Shown: positions 36,684-50,202 of the stretch, one piece after another
Position numbering within the stretch: position 1 is the stretch's first letter
Layout: the number at the start of each line of letters is the position of its first letter
Source of the DNA: Sclerurus mexicanus
Taxonomy: Eukaryota; Chordata; Aves; Passeriformes; Furnariidae
Direction of reading: 5' to 3'
DNA length: 64,000 nucleotides
NCBI GenBank assembly: GCA_013396755.1
Contig: VWZF01005260.1
Coordinates: 496,001 to 560,000, forward strand
Program-made: the position numbers and the translations under genes
The notes under the pieces: model-generated
Databases searched by the model: none
What the model was told of the DNA's origin: nothing
Seen by the model: only the letters and a program-made list of their open reading frames with translations

Positions 36684-39600
36684 GAAGAGAAAATAGTTTT
36701 ATTTCTGCCTAAAATGGAAATATGAACATTTTATGTTGCAACCAGTATGAGCAGTTAAACTCCTTTCATGAATTTAAAGGATTGTCCTATTTTATTGGAT
36801 TTTGAGTAAAGAACCTCACATCTCTTCACATCTTCAGAAAGAAGAATGCAAACTGTGTTTTATTCTAATTTATTGCCTGCAGTGAGCCACATATTACTCT
36901 CCAGAAGACTCTAGTCCGATCTGACTTCAGTTTATCTTCTTCCTACTAGCCTAGAAGAGATAAAATGGACCCAAGGAGACTTCCTCCCTTTCAAATGTAG
37001 CATAAATTGGAGTAAGAAACTTTTTTTGCCTTTTTGTTGAAGTATCACATTGCCAAAAAATTTAGCCACAAATACTACAAAAGTAGATGCAGCAATCTTG
37101 CTCATTTTAAAAAAAAAATTCTTCCAAGAGTGATATCTTATAGTAGCCACCAAGGAAAGTCTTTGCTACACCAGCACTTAGGATGTACTTCCTCTAAGAA
37201 CTGACAGTTTGTTTTGAAGTTAGCTTTGTTTTTACATGACTGCAATTGCACAGTAAATCTACTGTCCAGATTGCACTAAATTCATAATACATTTCAGTAA
37301 ATTGTAATAAAAAATGTAATACTGGTCTGATAATACTGGCTGTAAGAATCTGTAGCTCTGTCATAAAAGCAGCAACAATGTATTTGGCCACGGCAGATGA
37401 CCCACAGACTTGGTGCATGGCATCACATGACAGAGGGCCAAGGGCTAAGTCTTACATGTTAGAGAAATACAGGAGTTGGTGCAAAACCAAATTTTGAGCA
37501 TTACTACTTTTGGAGGTGTCTAATTGCTTTAGATATTTCCTGTTGCTCATGAAACTGAATCAGTCAGATTCTACCTTTTGTTAAGAACAACTGTATTTGC
37601 TCGAAAACTGGTTTACGTGCACAAAGTACTGAATTAGTATATTTCTCATCTAAGATACATGCCAAATTCAAGCCCTCTAGTAGTATTATTATAGCATAAG
37701 AACTGTGGGAAAATCATGGATCGTCCCCTCAGCTGACACTGAAGAGTGTAAGGTTGGACAAACCATTGAAAGCATACTAATGAAGAACAGCATGATACAG
37801 CCATGCATCTCTGCACTGATGGTAGCTTCATATCTTCTTGAGAGTCATTATTCTGCTATAGGTCCCTGTAGAAAGATTACTGTATAATACATACCCTGTG
37901 ATTCTTATAAATAAAATGTTTGCACCACATGAAAGAAGTATTGAGTATAGAATAAGATCCTCCCCATACATTACTGTAGGAAAGGGTAAAATATTTTCTT
38001 GTTAAATACAGGCTTAGAATTTTAGAGGTGAAGTTCCTGACTCAGGAATTCTAGAAATGAACAGGAGATCTTCCACACGTTTGTAGAATCATACTCTGCA
38101 GAGCTGTAAGCTTCATTTCCAGCTCAGCCATGAGTTTGCTCATATTTTTCTTGGTAATTTTTGTGACTTCATTAGCTCCTCGATAAAGTGCATTATGTGG
38201 GAAATCTTATGCTGCTGTTCCTGTACCTCTCTTTTACATGGATGAAAAGGACAGAATACTATTGATGTTAAATAATGTATGGATTTCAAGAATTTTGAGA
38301 CAGAATTTAGGTCTAAACATGAGTTTTCAAAATGTATACCTATTATAAAATATTTTAATGGCGCCTTTAGAAGGATCAAAAGGAAAAGACTTGATATTTT
38401 TCTATGATTCTGCATTTTTTTTCTGTGAAAAAGGGAAATATTTCAATACTGAATTATCTAAATTTACAGTTATTGTACTTTTTCACAAAAAAGATCTTTA
38501 GTATACGACAATATGATTTGCAGTCTGTCACACTTCACTGAGTTTGTTGTAATTGAGTAAAATTATGCATATTCCTGTGTGTGACTGCTACTTCCTTTCA
38601 TCTACTAAAGAATGGGCATAAATTTAATGTATGGTTTAATTTCACTCTGAAAATTTCACTGATGAAACAGATCACTGATTTTTGACCCAACCTTCATATT
38701 GTGTGATGGTTCATCAACCTTTATACTACCCCTGTAAAGTGGCTGTAAGTATGAATGTGAATATGATATAATGATTTACTGGAAAAACAGAAATTAGAGA
38801 CTTACAGTTAAGTTGCACAATGAGTAAATTAATATTATTATGACCCTGAAAAATATTAGGATTATTTTGACCTCATATATGTCATCCAAAGTCATTCAGT
38901 ACTCTTTATAAGTCATAGATATAATGATTATTTCACAGAGTTGTCATGCAACTTATGTAATCTTTTAATAAAATAATAAACCATCTAAAAATTAAAATCT
39001 CATTTTTTCCCAACTAGAATGGTAACAATTTGAAACAGACCTCCTGTAATCTCTCAGAGATCTTTAGCATAAGGTATGGTATAACCCAGTTACCCAAAGT
39101 ATGGCATAACCCAGCCACTGACTGTCACACTGCAGGTATAAACAGAATAATTTGGAGTCAAGTATGTTTATTTAAGAACTGGTATGGCTAAGAGCTAAAT
39201 TTCAAAAGTACCAGAGAAGAAAATTCCTAGATATGACTACAGCTGACTTCTAATAAGCCTAGTAAGACTATAAATTATCACTTCAGTAAATTTTTTTTTC
39301 TCATTTTCTAGGTAAAAAACACACACATGTATTCATGTATAGGTACATGTAAAAACAGAAAGCTTGTCTATCTATATATATATACCAGCAGCAAAAGAAT
39401 TATTGAAATAATTGAGCCATAAATAGTCAAAATTCATGAGTATAACCTCTTACACTATGGGACATACTCTACTTATACCTCCTGTTGTTTCTGTAGTTGA
39501 TGATAACACACTTCTCATGACTTTAAAATACTTTCCATGAAAACAGTTCATAAAGTGTATGAAGGAAAGTATCAATTCCTTTACAGAAGAGTCACAAATG

Positions 39601-42600
39601 TGATTTGGAATCTGACACTGTAGTCAGACAGCGAAACAATTCAGTCAGTTTAGGTCATCCAACAAGTGTTAAGAACAGATCAAATGGAAGTACCAAACTG
39701 AGGATGAGTCTTTACATAACATGTATTTTAAAGACCGAGGCACTGAGTATGGGGTCCACACCAAAATTTTAAGTTAGCTCATTTACAGACTTAAGGCAGA
39801 GACCTGTCATCAAAATAATTTGGTAGTGTAAACATCACTTTAAATTATTACCAAACTAAATTATGCTTTTTGGAAATTACACAAGCAATACTAAATTACT
39901 TTTTTATTTGGGTCCATGTCCTATGGATAATCAAAATGGACATAAGTATATTTTCTTCTGATCTTGAATGTTGTACAATAGAATTTCATAGTAATCTCAA
40001 CCCAAACAGTCAAATATCTGACATAAACCAAAAATAAGCTTAGGTTTCTTTGCAATTTGATCCACAATTAGTTTTGTTTTAAATTTGAAGAAGGAAACCT
40101 ATACTGAAAAAAAAAAGTATAGGTGACTCAAACTCAAAATAGCTAAAAGTACCAAATAATTACTATTTATCTTTTTATAATGTTCACTGTTTAAACTCGC
40201 TGGTCTGACAGTTATAAACAGTTAATATTCTTTCAGCTGAAGTCTTTCAGGTCTTGCTATTATAGAATGATTCATAATAAACTGAACTGAATGAATAGTT
40301 AACAGAGATCATTATTTCCTTTATGCAGGATATTAACTGTGGTCAAAGATCATTTAGAGCATAGTTACTAGCCTGTGTTTGTATTAAACAGAAAGAACAG
40401 AAAAATGTGCTTTGATAGCTGGATATGTAATAGTTGCTAAGACAGAATTATGGAAAACCTTACATTATTCCTATGAAAGTTTTTTGAAATGGATCATATT
40501 ATTCAGGAGTCACACAGAACCAGGATGTTCAGCCAGGGCTTACATCATCCTAATACCTGGTGGAAAGACATTAGGGTTGAGCACATACATCCAGGATATA
40601 TATAGAGTGTCCAGACAATGTGTCCTGAAGATATGTCTTGACATATGTGATCTATAAACCAAAGACAGGAGAGGCTCTACTGAACTGGATGTTCCCAAAG
40701 GAAGCAGACCTGGTCAAATATGTGAAAGCCAGTACCAAATATCAACAGCAGTGATGAACAACTCAAGGTCCTAAAAAAAGGTAGCAAGACAAATAGTAGA
40801 ATAGCATCTCTCAGAATGATCAAACTGCAGAACTGAAACTTTTCAGAAAATCACACTCTCAGCAGTAGTTTGGGCCTTTTGCTGTTTCAGTATTTTTCTT
40901 CCTCCCACCCCTACACTCCCCCACTCACACTCTCATTTTCATATTTATTTTAAGGCTAGATAAGAAATAGTTTACACCTCCTCTAACTAACTAATATGTC
41001 AACATACCCTTGGACAAAAGTTTTTCAACTTTAAAAAAAAAAAAAAGCATCTTCTTTTACTCCAAACCCTGACATTTCTGTAGTTAGAAAGCTCATCTAA
41101 GTTATAAGAGGCCCATTAACTTACATAACTCCTCTGTCACACAGAAACCAAGTTTTGAAGTGCAAGCTCTCATGCTACCTGAGTGCCCAGCTGGAATTTC
41201 TGGATTACTACCTTAGTGTCTCTCAGATATGTTTGTATTTTATACTAAAATGATTCACCAAATCAAACAGAGATAGCAGAGACAGCTGAAGAACCTAATG
41301 GTAAGATAATAGAAAAATACCACAGCAAGGACTTAAATATTAACTACCTGAAATATAGACTTCAGTACTTAACTATCTCTCGACTTCTCTGCAAAAGGGC
41401 TTTTTGTCATTTGTTATTTTTATTAAATATTCTCCATTGAATTCCAGGAATCTCTCTCAGGTTTAATTCTGCTCAAAGCCGTATAACCATGTGAAAAGCC
41501 TTTCTTAGCCCAATTAACTGAATTAAGTATCTAGCTTTACTTGAGACTAGAACTCACAGAATTATTGAAAAGAAGATTCTAGGGCTTGAAACACTGGGGT
41601 TTTGGTTTGTTGGGGTTTTTTAATTTCTTTTTAATAACATTGCTGAGAGAATATACACAAGGTAATCTCTCTAAACTTAACCCAAAATAGCATTTAAATC
41701 ACTGGCCTTGTTCCAGGTCTAGGGATGTCTTGTGATAGCATCTATATACTTAAAGTTAAGAAGAGGCATTTTTGGTTGATCAAACTCAAAGTAGTTAGAT
41801 TTTACATTTTCAGAATTATGTGGAGTGTCCTCTATAGATACTAGCTACCATGCTGTGAATGGGACATAAGATTTCCTGGCAAATTAAATCTTCTCAGAGC
41901 ACAGAGGGAAAATAACATAGAATGCCTAATGACACAGGGAAGATCAAGGAAACATTAAGGAAACAAAAATTAATAGTATTTTCACTGAAATTCTAGTATA
42001 AATATATGTAACCAATTTGCATCTTCATTAAAATATGCAACTGTTTTCAAAACCTTTTCATTAATATCAGAGTAATTTTCAGCTCACAATTTTTATCCAC
42101 TGTTTAGTTAACAGAAACGTGTACTTAGGTTTGGAAACCAATGTCAAGAGGAAATATATCATCAAAATAACACCTCATTTCAACACATAAAACCTTACAG
42201 TTTATATGACAGCTTACCCAGCCATTGTAACAATTAGGGGCTTTACAGCACAAAGACTTTAAGGAAGTGTGGCATTTCACATTTAACACATTATTCTGCA
42301 CAACTATAAACTCTATTTCCAGTTGGCACACTATAAAAGAATTCTAAAGAAAGCGTTACTTTGTAAAGAGCTATTAGACTGTAAATTTTGACATAATAGA
42401 GACATGTGGGATGCTTTTTTTAAATGATTTGTGGTAACTTTAAAAGTTTGCATATATTTAAGGACAGCTAGTGTTTTGGCAAGGGTCCTTTAGTTCAATG
42501 TTTTGAATTTCAATTTCACTGGGTAATTAAAAAGAAAGAAAAAAAAAAAAAAGAAAAGGAAAAGAAGACCAACATCTCTGAAACAAATACTTTACCTAAT

Positions 42601-43717
42601 CTTGCAAAACATTCTTCCTCTCTTTAGAGGTCACTCCTGGCATCCTGCTGCTTATCTAAAGGTATTTGAGTTCTCAGGAATATGCATAGCTTCCCCATTA
42701 TACAGGTAATTTAAGATAACATGCTTTAGCTTCTATTAAAAGGAAATGGTCTACACAATGAGAAATTAATATGTTGCTTCATGTTTTCAAAGTATTTCCA
42801 AAATATGTGTTATAGGGCTTAATGCATCATTATCTACATTTTGACTGACTAAATAAATGCTATTTGCCTACAGCTTTCATTATGTTTTCAGTACAAAGTA
42901 GTGCAGCCTTCAGGTGTTTGTTACTTATATAAAATGAATGGTTCAAATGACGTATAATGTTTTCCTTTTCTAGAATACAAAATTATTAAGGTTAAGAAGA
43001 GTCTTTCACAGGGTCTGTTTTATAGCATATTTGGAAATCACACAGGGCCATAAGGATGCCTGCAGAGGAAGGCGGAAGAGAAGTACATATATAATTCTAG
43101 AATATTTTAAGAAAAAAAATAGTAGGTGTTGACATGAATACTACTTTAAGAAAGTGCTCTTCATAACTAGAAAAAGTATGAAAGTATTTTTAGTTTGTTT
43201 TTCAAACAAAATAACTTTTGAAAAAGTAGATCATATTGCTAGTGTAGATTGAATGCTTCTGGACTTTCAATTTCTTATAAGTTAATAAAATACCAGCTGT
43301 ACTTAATAAATGTGCTGCTTTAATACTTTGATACTTTTAAGCTGAGACAACAATTTTTTGAATGATGTTTCACAGCCCTCAAAAGTCACTTATAGAAAAA
43401 AAATTGCATGTCTTTCTCCACACTCCACTTATAGGAAATAAAATCAAGTGGATTTTTCTCTTTCAAATCATAAGTGAATCAAGGAGGTGGTTGCTGATGT
43501 CATTGAACTGTACAGTACAGGTACAGTTGCTGAGTATATGATCAGAAATATCATTCCCAATAATACTATTGTGTTATTTTTATCCACTTCTGGCTAAAAT
43601 ACACCTACAAAATATGTCAGAAAACCTGTTTCAGTAGCCCATTATGATTCAGGAAGGAAATGCAAGCAGATAATAAATTCCAGTAGTAGATTTCCAGCAC
43701 CTAAAGGGAGTTTACAA
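36684..43717. other. Unassigned AT-rich noncoding DNA
   Basis: About 7 kb with no recognised gene. Small items are an ACAC/TA-rich patch at 39318-39382, a perfect 8-bp stem with an A-rich loop at 40098-40123, an A-run at 41032-41046 and an A/G run at 42532-42567. The stretch 40400-40760 is less AT-rich and may be an old degraded repeat I cannot name. Confidence 0.5.
40098..40123. repeat. Inverted repeat with A-rich loop
   Basis: CCTATACT (40098-40105) and its exact complement AGTATAGG (40116-40123) flank a 10-base loop of one G and nine A. No function is proposed. Confidence 0.75.
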
Positions 43718-44023
43718 GAAGGTTGAAGAGGGCCATTTTACATGGGTATGTAGGGAAAGGAAAAGGAGTAATGGCTTTAAACTGGAAGAGTGTATGGTTA
43801 GATTATATATCAGGAAGTAATTCTTTACTGTGAAGTTGGTGAGGCACTGGAACAAGTTGCCCAGAGAAGCTGTGGATGCCCCATCCCTGGAAGTGTTTAG
43901 TGCTAGGTTGGATGGGGCTCTGAGCCAAGAAGGTCTAGTAAAAAGCTTCCCTGTACATGTCAGGGAGCTGGAACTAGGAGTCTTAGGGTCCCTTCCAACC
44001 TGAGTCATTCTATGATTCTATGA
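43718..44023 (+). mobile_element. CR1 LINE, 3' fragment
   Basis: The landmarks in order are 'gaagagggccattttacatgggtatgtaggga', 'aatggctttaaactggaagag', 'agattatatatcaggaag.aattctttactgtgaag', 'gaggcactggaac', 'gttgcccagagaagctgtggatgccccatccctggaagtgtt', 'aggttggatggggctctgagc' and a final 'cccttccaacc' with two ATTCTATG-type octamers ending at 44023. It is a 5'-truncated CR1 of a different subfamily from those at 34252 and 45722, closer to the copy at 50203. Confidence 0.93.
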
Positions 44024-45721
44024 AACAGCAAATCCAGATGGTTAAAATATACCTTTGGAGTGAACATTTAGTTTAACTGTTCCCTCCTTTTGCAAATTCT
44101 AGCACTGGATGCCTAGGCAGTCCGGAAGTGTCAAATCTCAAACAAAATGTGCATCATCTCCAATCTGAAAAATAAGATTTTGATACCATGGCCCTGTCCT
44201 GCAGATGTTAATCTGGATAACTGCAACACCTGGACTTTAAAATGAGCTGAAAACACAAGTATCAGTGATGAAATGCAAAATGCAAAGCATAAGGTTGGCA
44301 TGAAAACCACTGGAAAATCAGAGAAGAAACAAAAGATGATAAGGTAACCATTTTCTTCTACCAGGGGACACAAACTAAAAGCTTAAAAAAATCAAAACAA
44401 GCCACACAGATAGAAAATAAATTTAAATAAAATATACTCTAGGAAACTGCAAATTGATGCTACAATTATATGTATTCGAAAACATTTAGTTGGGGTTTTT
44501 TGATTTGAGATTTTGTTGTTGGGGTTTTTGCTAGGGTTTCTTTGTTGGTTTGGTTTTGGATTGTGGTGTTTTTTTTTTTCCCTCAAAAAGTAACAATGGT
44601 TGCATAGCTTGTTCACAGTGACCAAACAACTTTTGATAAGCAAGTTTCAATGCTGTTCTATGTATGATATCCGCTCTATAGCACAAAACCAAGGTAACTG
44701 TTTCCCCTATATCTTATAGAACATTAATTTCTCTCTGCTGAACAATTTCTAAATTATGCTAATGCTATCAACAGAAAATTATTTCAATTTATTATGGAAT
44801 TATGATACAGTGCATTATGATGTGGAAATTGACAAGAAAATCTGTTCATGTAGAAGTTACATCAAATACAAACACATAAGTTATGGGCAAAAGAATTAGA
44901 TTTTAAGAAAATATAGCAATGAGCATATTCTAATTTTGTGTATGCTTATTCAAATCCAGTATTTTGAAACTGTGAAGACTTTTCATTGCTGTGCCCTAGT
45001 TTACAGAATTTTTTTACAGAATTTTTTTCCATCTAGCAGACTCTGTTGCAGGAATATGATCATTTAAATCATGCAGAATGAAATTCAGATCATATAAGCA
45101 ACTGTTCTTGACTTCATTAGGTAATATTCATTTATTTGTAGAATGAATAAGCAAATCCATATTTTAGCCTAATAACCAATCTCTCTGCTGCATTTTAAAA
45201 AATCATAAAAGTCACAAAGCTTAATGCTAAAATTTGTAAGTGAAGTGTTGTCATTGCACTAGATAATGTAATGCCCCTGCAAGCACACAAGAAATGAGGA
45301 CACATTACTATAGACAGTAATTCCGCATAATAGAAATGTTGCACCACAGGAGTTACATGATCATGGAAAGAGCAAAATCATGTCACTTTTTGCTTGTCTT
45401 GTGAAACAAGAAGGAAGGCAGGAACAAGAAATCAGTAACATGTCCATTAAGTATAAAAGAAGCTAAATATCCAAGCTCTGCATCATAGGTGAGTACTGAA
45501 AGAATAGAACATTTATGAGAAGACCTACAGCACGTGCTTGTTTTTAGGACACAAAATGTTGATGAAGTTTCAGGTGACTAATGCAAGAACTCATAAATGT
45601 GAAAAGCTACATGTAAAAAATATATTAAGTACTGTATTATGGAAGTACAATATCAGTTTCACAGCTGCAGTTGCAATGAGGAATTTTTTTCACTGCTACC
45701 ACATATATTTTACCAAATAAA
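44024..45721. other. Unassigned AT-rich noncoding DNA
   Basis: No gene is seen. The stretch contains the T/G-rich tract at 44491-44580 and a small exact duplication ACAGAATTTTTTT x2 at 45003-45028. Confidence 0.5.
44491..44580. repeat. T/G-rich low-complexity tract
   Basis: GGGGTTTTTT, GTTGTT and TTGGTTTGG words end in a T11 run. It resembles the tracts at 30.5 and 62.8 kb. Confidence 0.8.
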
Positions 45722-45924
45722 GTAGCCAGAGGGTGGCTGAGCACTGGAACAGGCTCCCTAGGGAAGTGGTCACAGCACCAAGCCTGACAGAGTTCAAGAA
45801 GCATTTGGACAATGCTTTCAGACACATGGTGTGACTGTTGTGGATGGTCCTGTGCAGGGGCAGGAGATGGACTTGATGATCCTTGTGGGTGCCTTCCAAC
45901 TCAGCATAGTCTGTCATTCTGTGA
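45722..45924 (+). mobile_element. CR1 LINE, 3' end (same subfamily as 34252-35309)
   Basis: 'gagcactggaacaggctccc', 'gtggtcacagcaccaagcctgacagagttcaagaagcatttgga', 'cacatggtgtgactgtt' and the terminal 'gccttccaactcagcatagtctgtcattctgtga' align along their whole length with the last 190 bp of the longer CR1 at 34252-35309. It is a heavily 5'-truncated copy. Confidence 0.93.
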
Positions 45925-48900
45925 ATGTCTCATGAGTGCTTGCAAAGAGCTTTTGGAAAAGGGTTGCAATAAAAGGTGCATAATTGTTAGGACAATCTGA
46001 AGATTAAGAACAAGGATCACTTGCTAGGATGGTGAAGGAAAGACAGAATAAGAGGTTTGATATTCTAAATATTTTCAGTGATTATCATAGCTATCTTTGA
46101 CTACTGATAAAACACAACCTTCTGTATCTAATTCTAGGGCTTGAATAACCTTTTTTTACCTTCTCCTCACTTTCCACCAAACCATTAAACTTGATTGAAT
46201 CCACTTGGGAAACACTGAGTCCTCCAATGAATGCACATATGCTTCAAACCATGTTCCATCCTCACACAAATATCTAAAATGTATGTAGAGTTTTGAATGA
46301 CCGATTCACTTCACTGGTTTTTTGAAAAAGCAGCAAGTCAATAGTGAGACATAGATAAGCTTTAGGTGAACTGGGTTTTGGTACTTTCATCTCTAGAATC
46401 TGACTGTCAGCTCTCCAAGTGATTTTATGTAAGTGTCCAAGAGAAATGGTGATTAAATTGCTCTTCTCTGTTAGAAGACTGTTATTCACTATCTCTCCCT
46501 AAAACACAGCAGTGAAAAATCAGCAGAGCTATACAGGTTAGCAGTGCCATTCATACCTATCAGAATATATAGTTAACTGAACACAACATGTTATACCCGA
46601 GGAGAATATCAGTTCTAATAAAAACATTCAGCTAAATAACCATCACAGTCTGTTGCCATTCCTAAAATGGCATAGACTCATACTTGTGCAGAAAAAGATG
46701 AAGTTTCATACCTTGCAGATTAAACTCTAGACCTGCCCAGTTATGCATTTCTACACAGGATTTTAACAGATGGGAATATCACCGGAAAATGCCTTAATAT
46801 TAAGAGAAAGTTTCCCAAATACTAACTGTGCGAATGGCAATTTGATCACCGTCAGAACTTTGCATTGAATTATTAATGTTTGATGTAGAGAAAAAATAGA
46901 AGTAGAAATAAGAGGAAAAAGAATGTTTTCAAAATGAATTAAAATTTCTTGGAAATTTAATTTTACTCTGAACAATATTTTAGTTTAAATGTTGGCAAGG
47001 GAAATTGACCAACTCTAATTTCATGTAGAACCTTTGATGATATATGTGAGCTGCACTGAGGGTTGGTGTCACAGACATCAGGAGAAAGGTACCTTTCAAG
47101 TGCCGCTGATTACTACCATGCACTGAGTTGTGGGGAGCTCACCTAAGGCCTTGAAAAATACCACAGCTCCGTATCAGTGAATGATAGCAAAAATTCCTCT
47201 AGCAGTACTAGATCCTCACTCTAGTAATAACAATTTAGAAAATACAGCCATTAAATGTATCTCTTCCTCTGAGACAGTATTATGGACAAACCCACTATCT
47301 TAATAGTCACCTTCTGTTTATATATAGAAACTGGCTATAAATCTGCTTGTTAGGGGTGCCCATCTTGTTTTCCTCCATCCTCAAGTATACCCAAACAATG
47401 CTGCAATATGTGAGTCACTGGAACCATTCAAAAGTTTGCTATTGCTAGTTCAGGAGCCCTAAAAAGAGTTACATTTTTTATTTCCAGTATGGAGTGTTTT
47501 TAGGATCATTTAAGGATACTTGAAAAGTACAACAAAAAACAACAAAAAGTTGTTCAGGCACACTTTAAGCATGCACAAATGGAACAAGAGAAATAATGAC
47601 TGAACAAGAAACTCACTTTTAATCCATGGAAACAGAATTACAGTAATACTTCATTACTCATAAAGTTCACTACCACCTCAGAAATCAGAAAATCGAATTA
47701 TATTTTATAAAGGCACTGACAGTCAGCAATAAAATCTAGGCCTGAATTCCAGCATAATATGTTATCAATAAGAACATACTTATTCTCATTATGTGTTGAA
47801 ATGGTGCATAGATTTTCAATATTCCTGAAAGGAAAGGTAACAAGTTTTTTTCCAATGTAATGACAATTATGACAGTGACACAGTGAAATTGACCACACTC
47901 AGCAAAAAGCATCATCCAAGCCAATTCAGTGTTAGATTCTCAAACACTATGCTATTTTACCACCCTTCAGACCAAGCTGCATCTCTAACAATGTAGTTGC
48001 ACAGGGCATTTTCTATTTTTATGCATAGCTACAAAAAGAACCAGTCCATCCCCCAAAACATAATACCTGTTTCAAAACAAACTATAAAAATCCTGAGAAG
48101 GATATTAAAAAAAAAAAAAAAGGAAAAAAAGATCTGATCTACTAGGTCTGGAACTACACTTGGCAACATTTATTAAACAATGAATGTGTTCTCATATTTA
48201 CAGGTGCTACTCCAAAACACTGAAACTTGAAATATCTTCATATAGTCAGTTAAGCCTGATGCTGATAATCATCAACTGATGACATTTGCATCATTTTCTT
48301 GTTACTTTCTCAGGGATTTTGGGAACTCCATAGACATTAAATGATTTTTATGAGGAGCCCACTTGTCAGTATGCATCACATCTACCTTTAAGATGGTAAA
48401 CCAAGCACTGATTATTTCTGAAACAGAACTAATGGTAATACAATTTATAGGTTTTTCTCTCTCACTCTTTTGATCAACATATCGAAGAGAGAAGCACTGT
48501 GTATGAAGATTTAAATGGTATATTTAAATAATTTTTATATAAAGTTTGTCATATCACTCTGTTGCCACTTGACAGAACTTTAGTTTTCTATGATGGAAGG
48601 TAGAGTGTTTCATTCTTCTTCTCTTGCACATCAATCAAAATACTAACTCTAATTTGCTTTTGGTTCATTTCTGTTCATATATAAAATGCAAGAATAAAAG
48701 AGCTAACTGGTGACCAAAACTGTAAATTCTTCAGTTGTCAAGGTGAATTTAACCTAAGATTGTGGGGAAAAAAAAAAGAGATTGAGAAATAATTTCTTCT
48801 TCTCATCTGTCTTCTACCCTATACAGAAAACAATTGTATGTTCTGCTAAGATCTTTTAGAAGTTATACTTTTAAATGAGAATGTATAGGGCTTATATTAT

Positions 48901-49397
48901 TTTAGCACTCATTCTTAAAGAAACAAAAGAACCCTAACAATTTGATATCTGCATAATTTGATTTTTAGCTATATTAACGTAAGCTGGCAGCCTTGGCTAA
49001 ATAAATTTTCCAGTTGAATCACTTGAGCCACAGACTGATGGCTTTCTCTTAATCCAGCTAGTACCATATATTGTAAGCTTCTAAGAACACTTCTTAACCG
49101 GCTCTAGGAAAAACATGAGTTGTTGCTTAGGTTTTTTTCTTTCTTTTTCTTTTTTAAGTGTTTTCAGCTGATATTTCCTTGAAGCAAATAAAAAGTGTTC
49201 TCAGGAAGAAGAGAACAAGGATAGCCCACTAGTCAGTCTTCATATAGAAGAGCCAAATCCAACTTTGACCCTTTGAAACAATAATGAACTGCTTATCTCT
49301 ATTCAGTATACACATTACTATATTTTCAATTTTTCTCTTGACGCTTCTCCCTGATACCGACTTCATTTCTCACTGCAATAATTTCACTCCATCAAAA
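45925..49397. other. Unassigned AT-rich noncoding DNA
   Basis: No gene or named repeat is seen. An A-run lies at 48106-48129. The stretch 47040-47180 is slightly GC-richer and not recognised. Confidence 0.5.
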
Positions 49398-49440
49398 GGG
49401 TTGTCAAGCACTAGAACAGGCTGCCCAGGGAAGTGGTCAC
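49398..49440 (+). mobile_element. Tiny internal CR1 fragment
   Basis: 'ggttgtcaagcactagaacaggctgcccagggaagtggtcac' matches the CR1 segment that in the copy at 45722 lies about 180 bp from the 3' end. Both sides stop abruptly, so the normal CR1 3' tail is absent. Confidence 0.75.
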
Positions 49441-50202
49441 TTCAAGTAACCCCTTCATACTGGAGAAAAACAAGAAAGATTCTCTGAGAGAGTTGGGCTA
49501 TATTATTCATCAGTGAATACTGTTTTGAACATTAGACAAGCTCGAATATGAAACAGTTTTATTAGTTAAGTCAATTGAGCACAATTAAATTTTCTTGTAT
49601 TCAAGACTACCAAGAGATTTGAGATTCCTTCTTAAAACAATAGTGAATATTTTGAGTACAAGTAACAAGATTTTTAAAAGACATTTTATTCTACAGTTAG
49701 TAACATGATGTATTAATGTGACAGTTGTCGCCAAATAAAATGTGGAAATCAAAAGCAATGTGATGAGTGGGTACTTATAAGTAGGGGTTTTTTTTCATTA
49801 GGAAAGTATTATTAATTTATTATTCAATACTAAGAAAGGTACTGTGCAGTACCTCTGACATGATGAACACTCAGAATCCAAATGAGGGGAGGCAAGTACT
49901 TTGTACCTTTACCTTGTAAGATGAGACAGTTAAAAAGAGGGAATTAAAAATCAAAGAGCTATTTAGAATAATACTGACAGAGTAAAACTAGATTTCGGTT
50001 GTGATGTAGGAAAAGAAACAAAAGCCCCCAAAACATTTCTAGATACAAGAAAGGTGTGCAACCAGACAATCATATTAGAAACTCTAAACTTTTCACACTT
50101 TCTCTGTGAAATGTGATAAAGTGTCACAATAGGGAAGGTTTCATAATCCAAAATCAGGAGTGGAATATAAGCAACCAAAGACTTGGAGCTTGAGAGGTTC
50201 AC
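49441..50202. other. Unassigned AT-rich noncoding DNA
   Basis: No gene or named repeat is seen up to the next CR1. Confidence 0.5.

Noticed and set aside
36435..36725. 96-codon frame spanning the N block
   Set aside because: It is kept open only by the undetermined bases; the codons on either side are not known to be in phase.
40400..40760. Possible exon or degraded retroelement
   Set aside because: It is slightly less AT-rich and has an 81-codon frame, but no motif, splice-site pair or repeat landmark could be identified.
44940..44975. TTCAAATCC word as a tRNA T-arm
   Set aside because: The flanks do not form a cloverleaf and no A-box lies upstream at the proper distance. No tRNA gene was recognised elsewhere.
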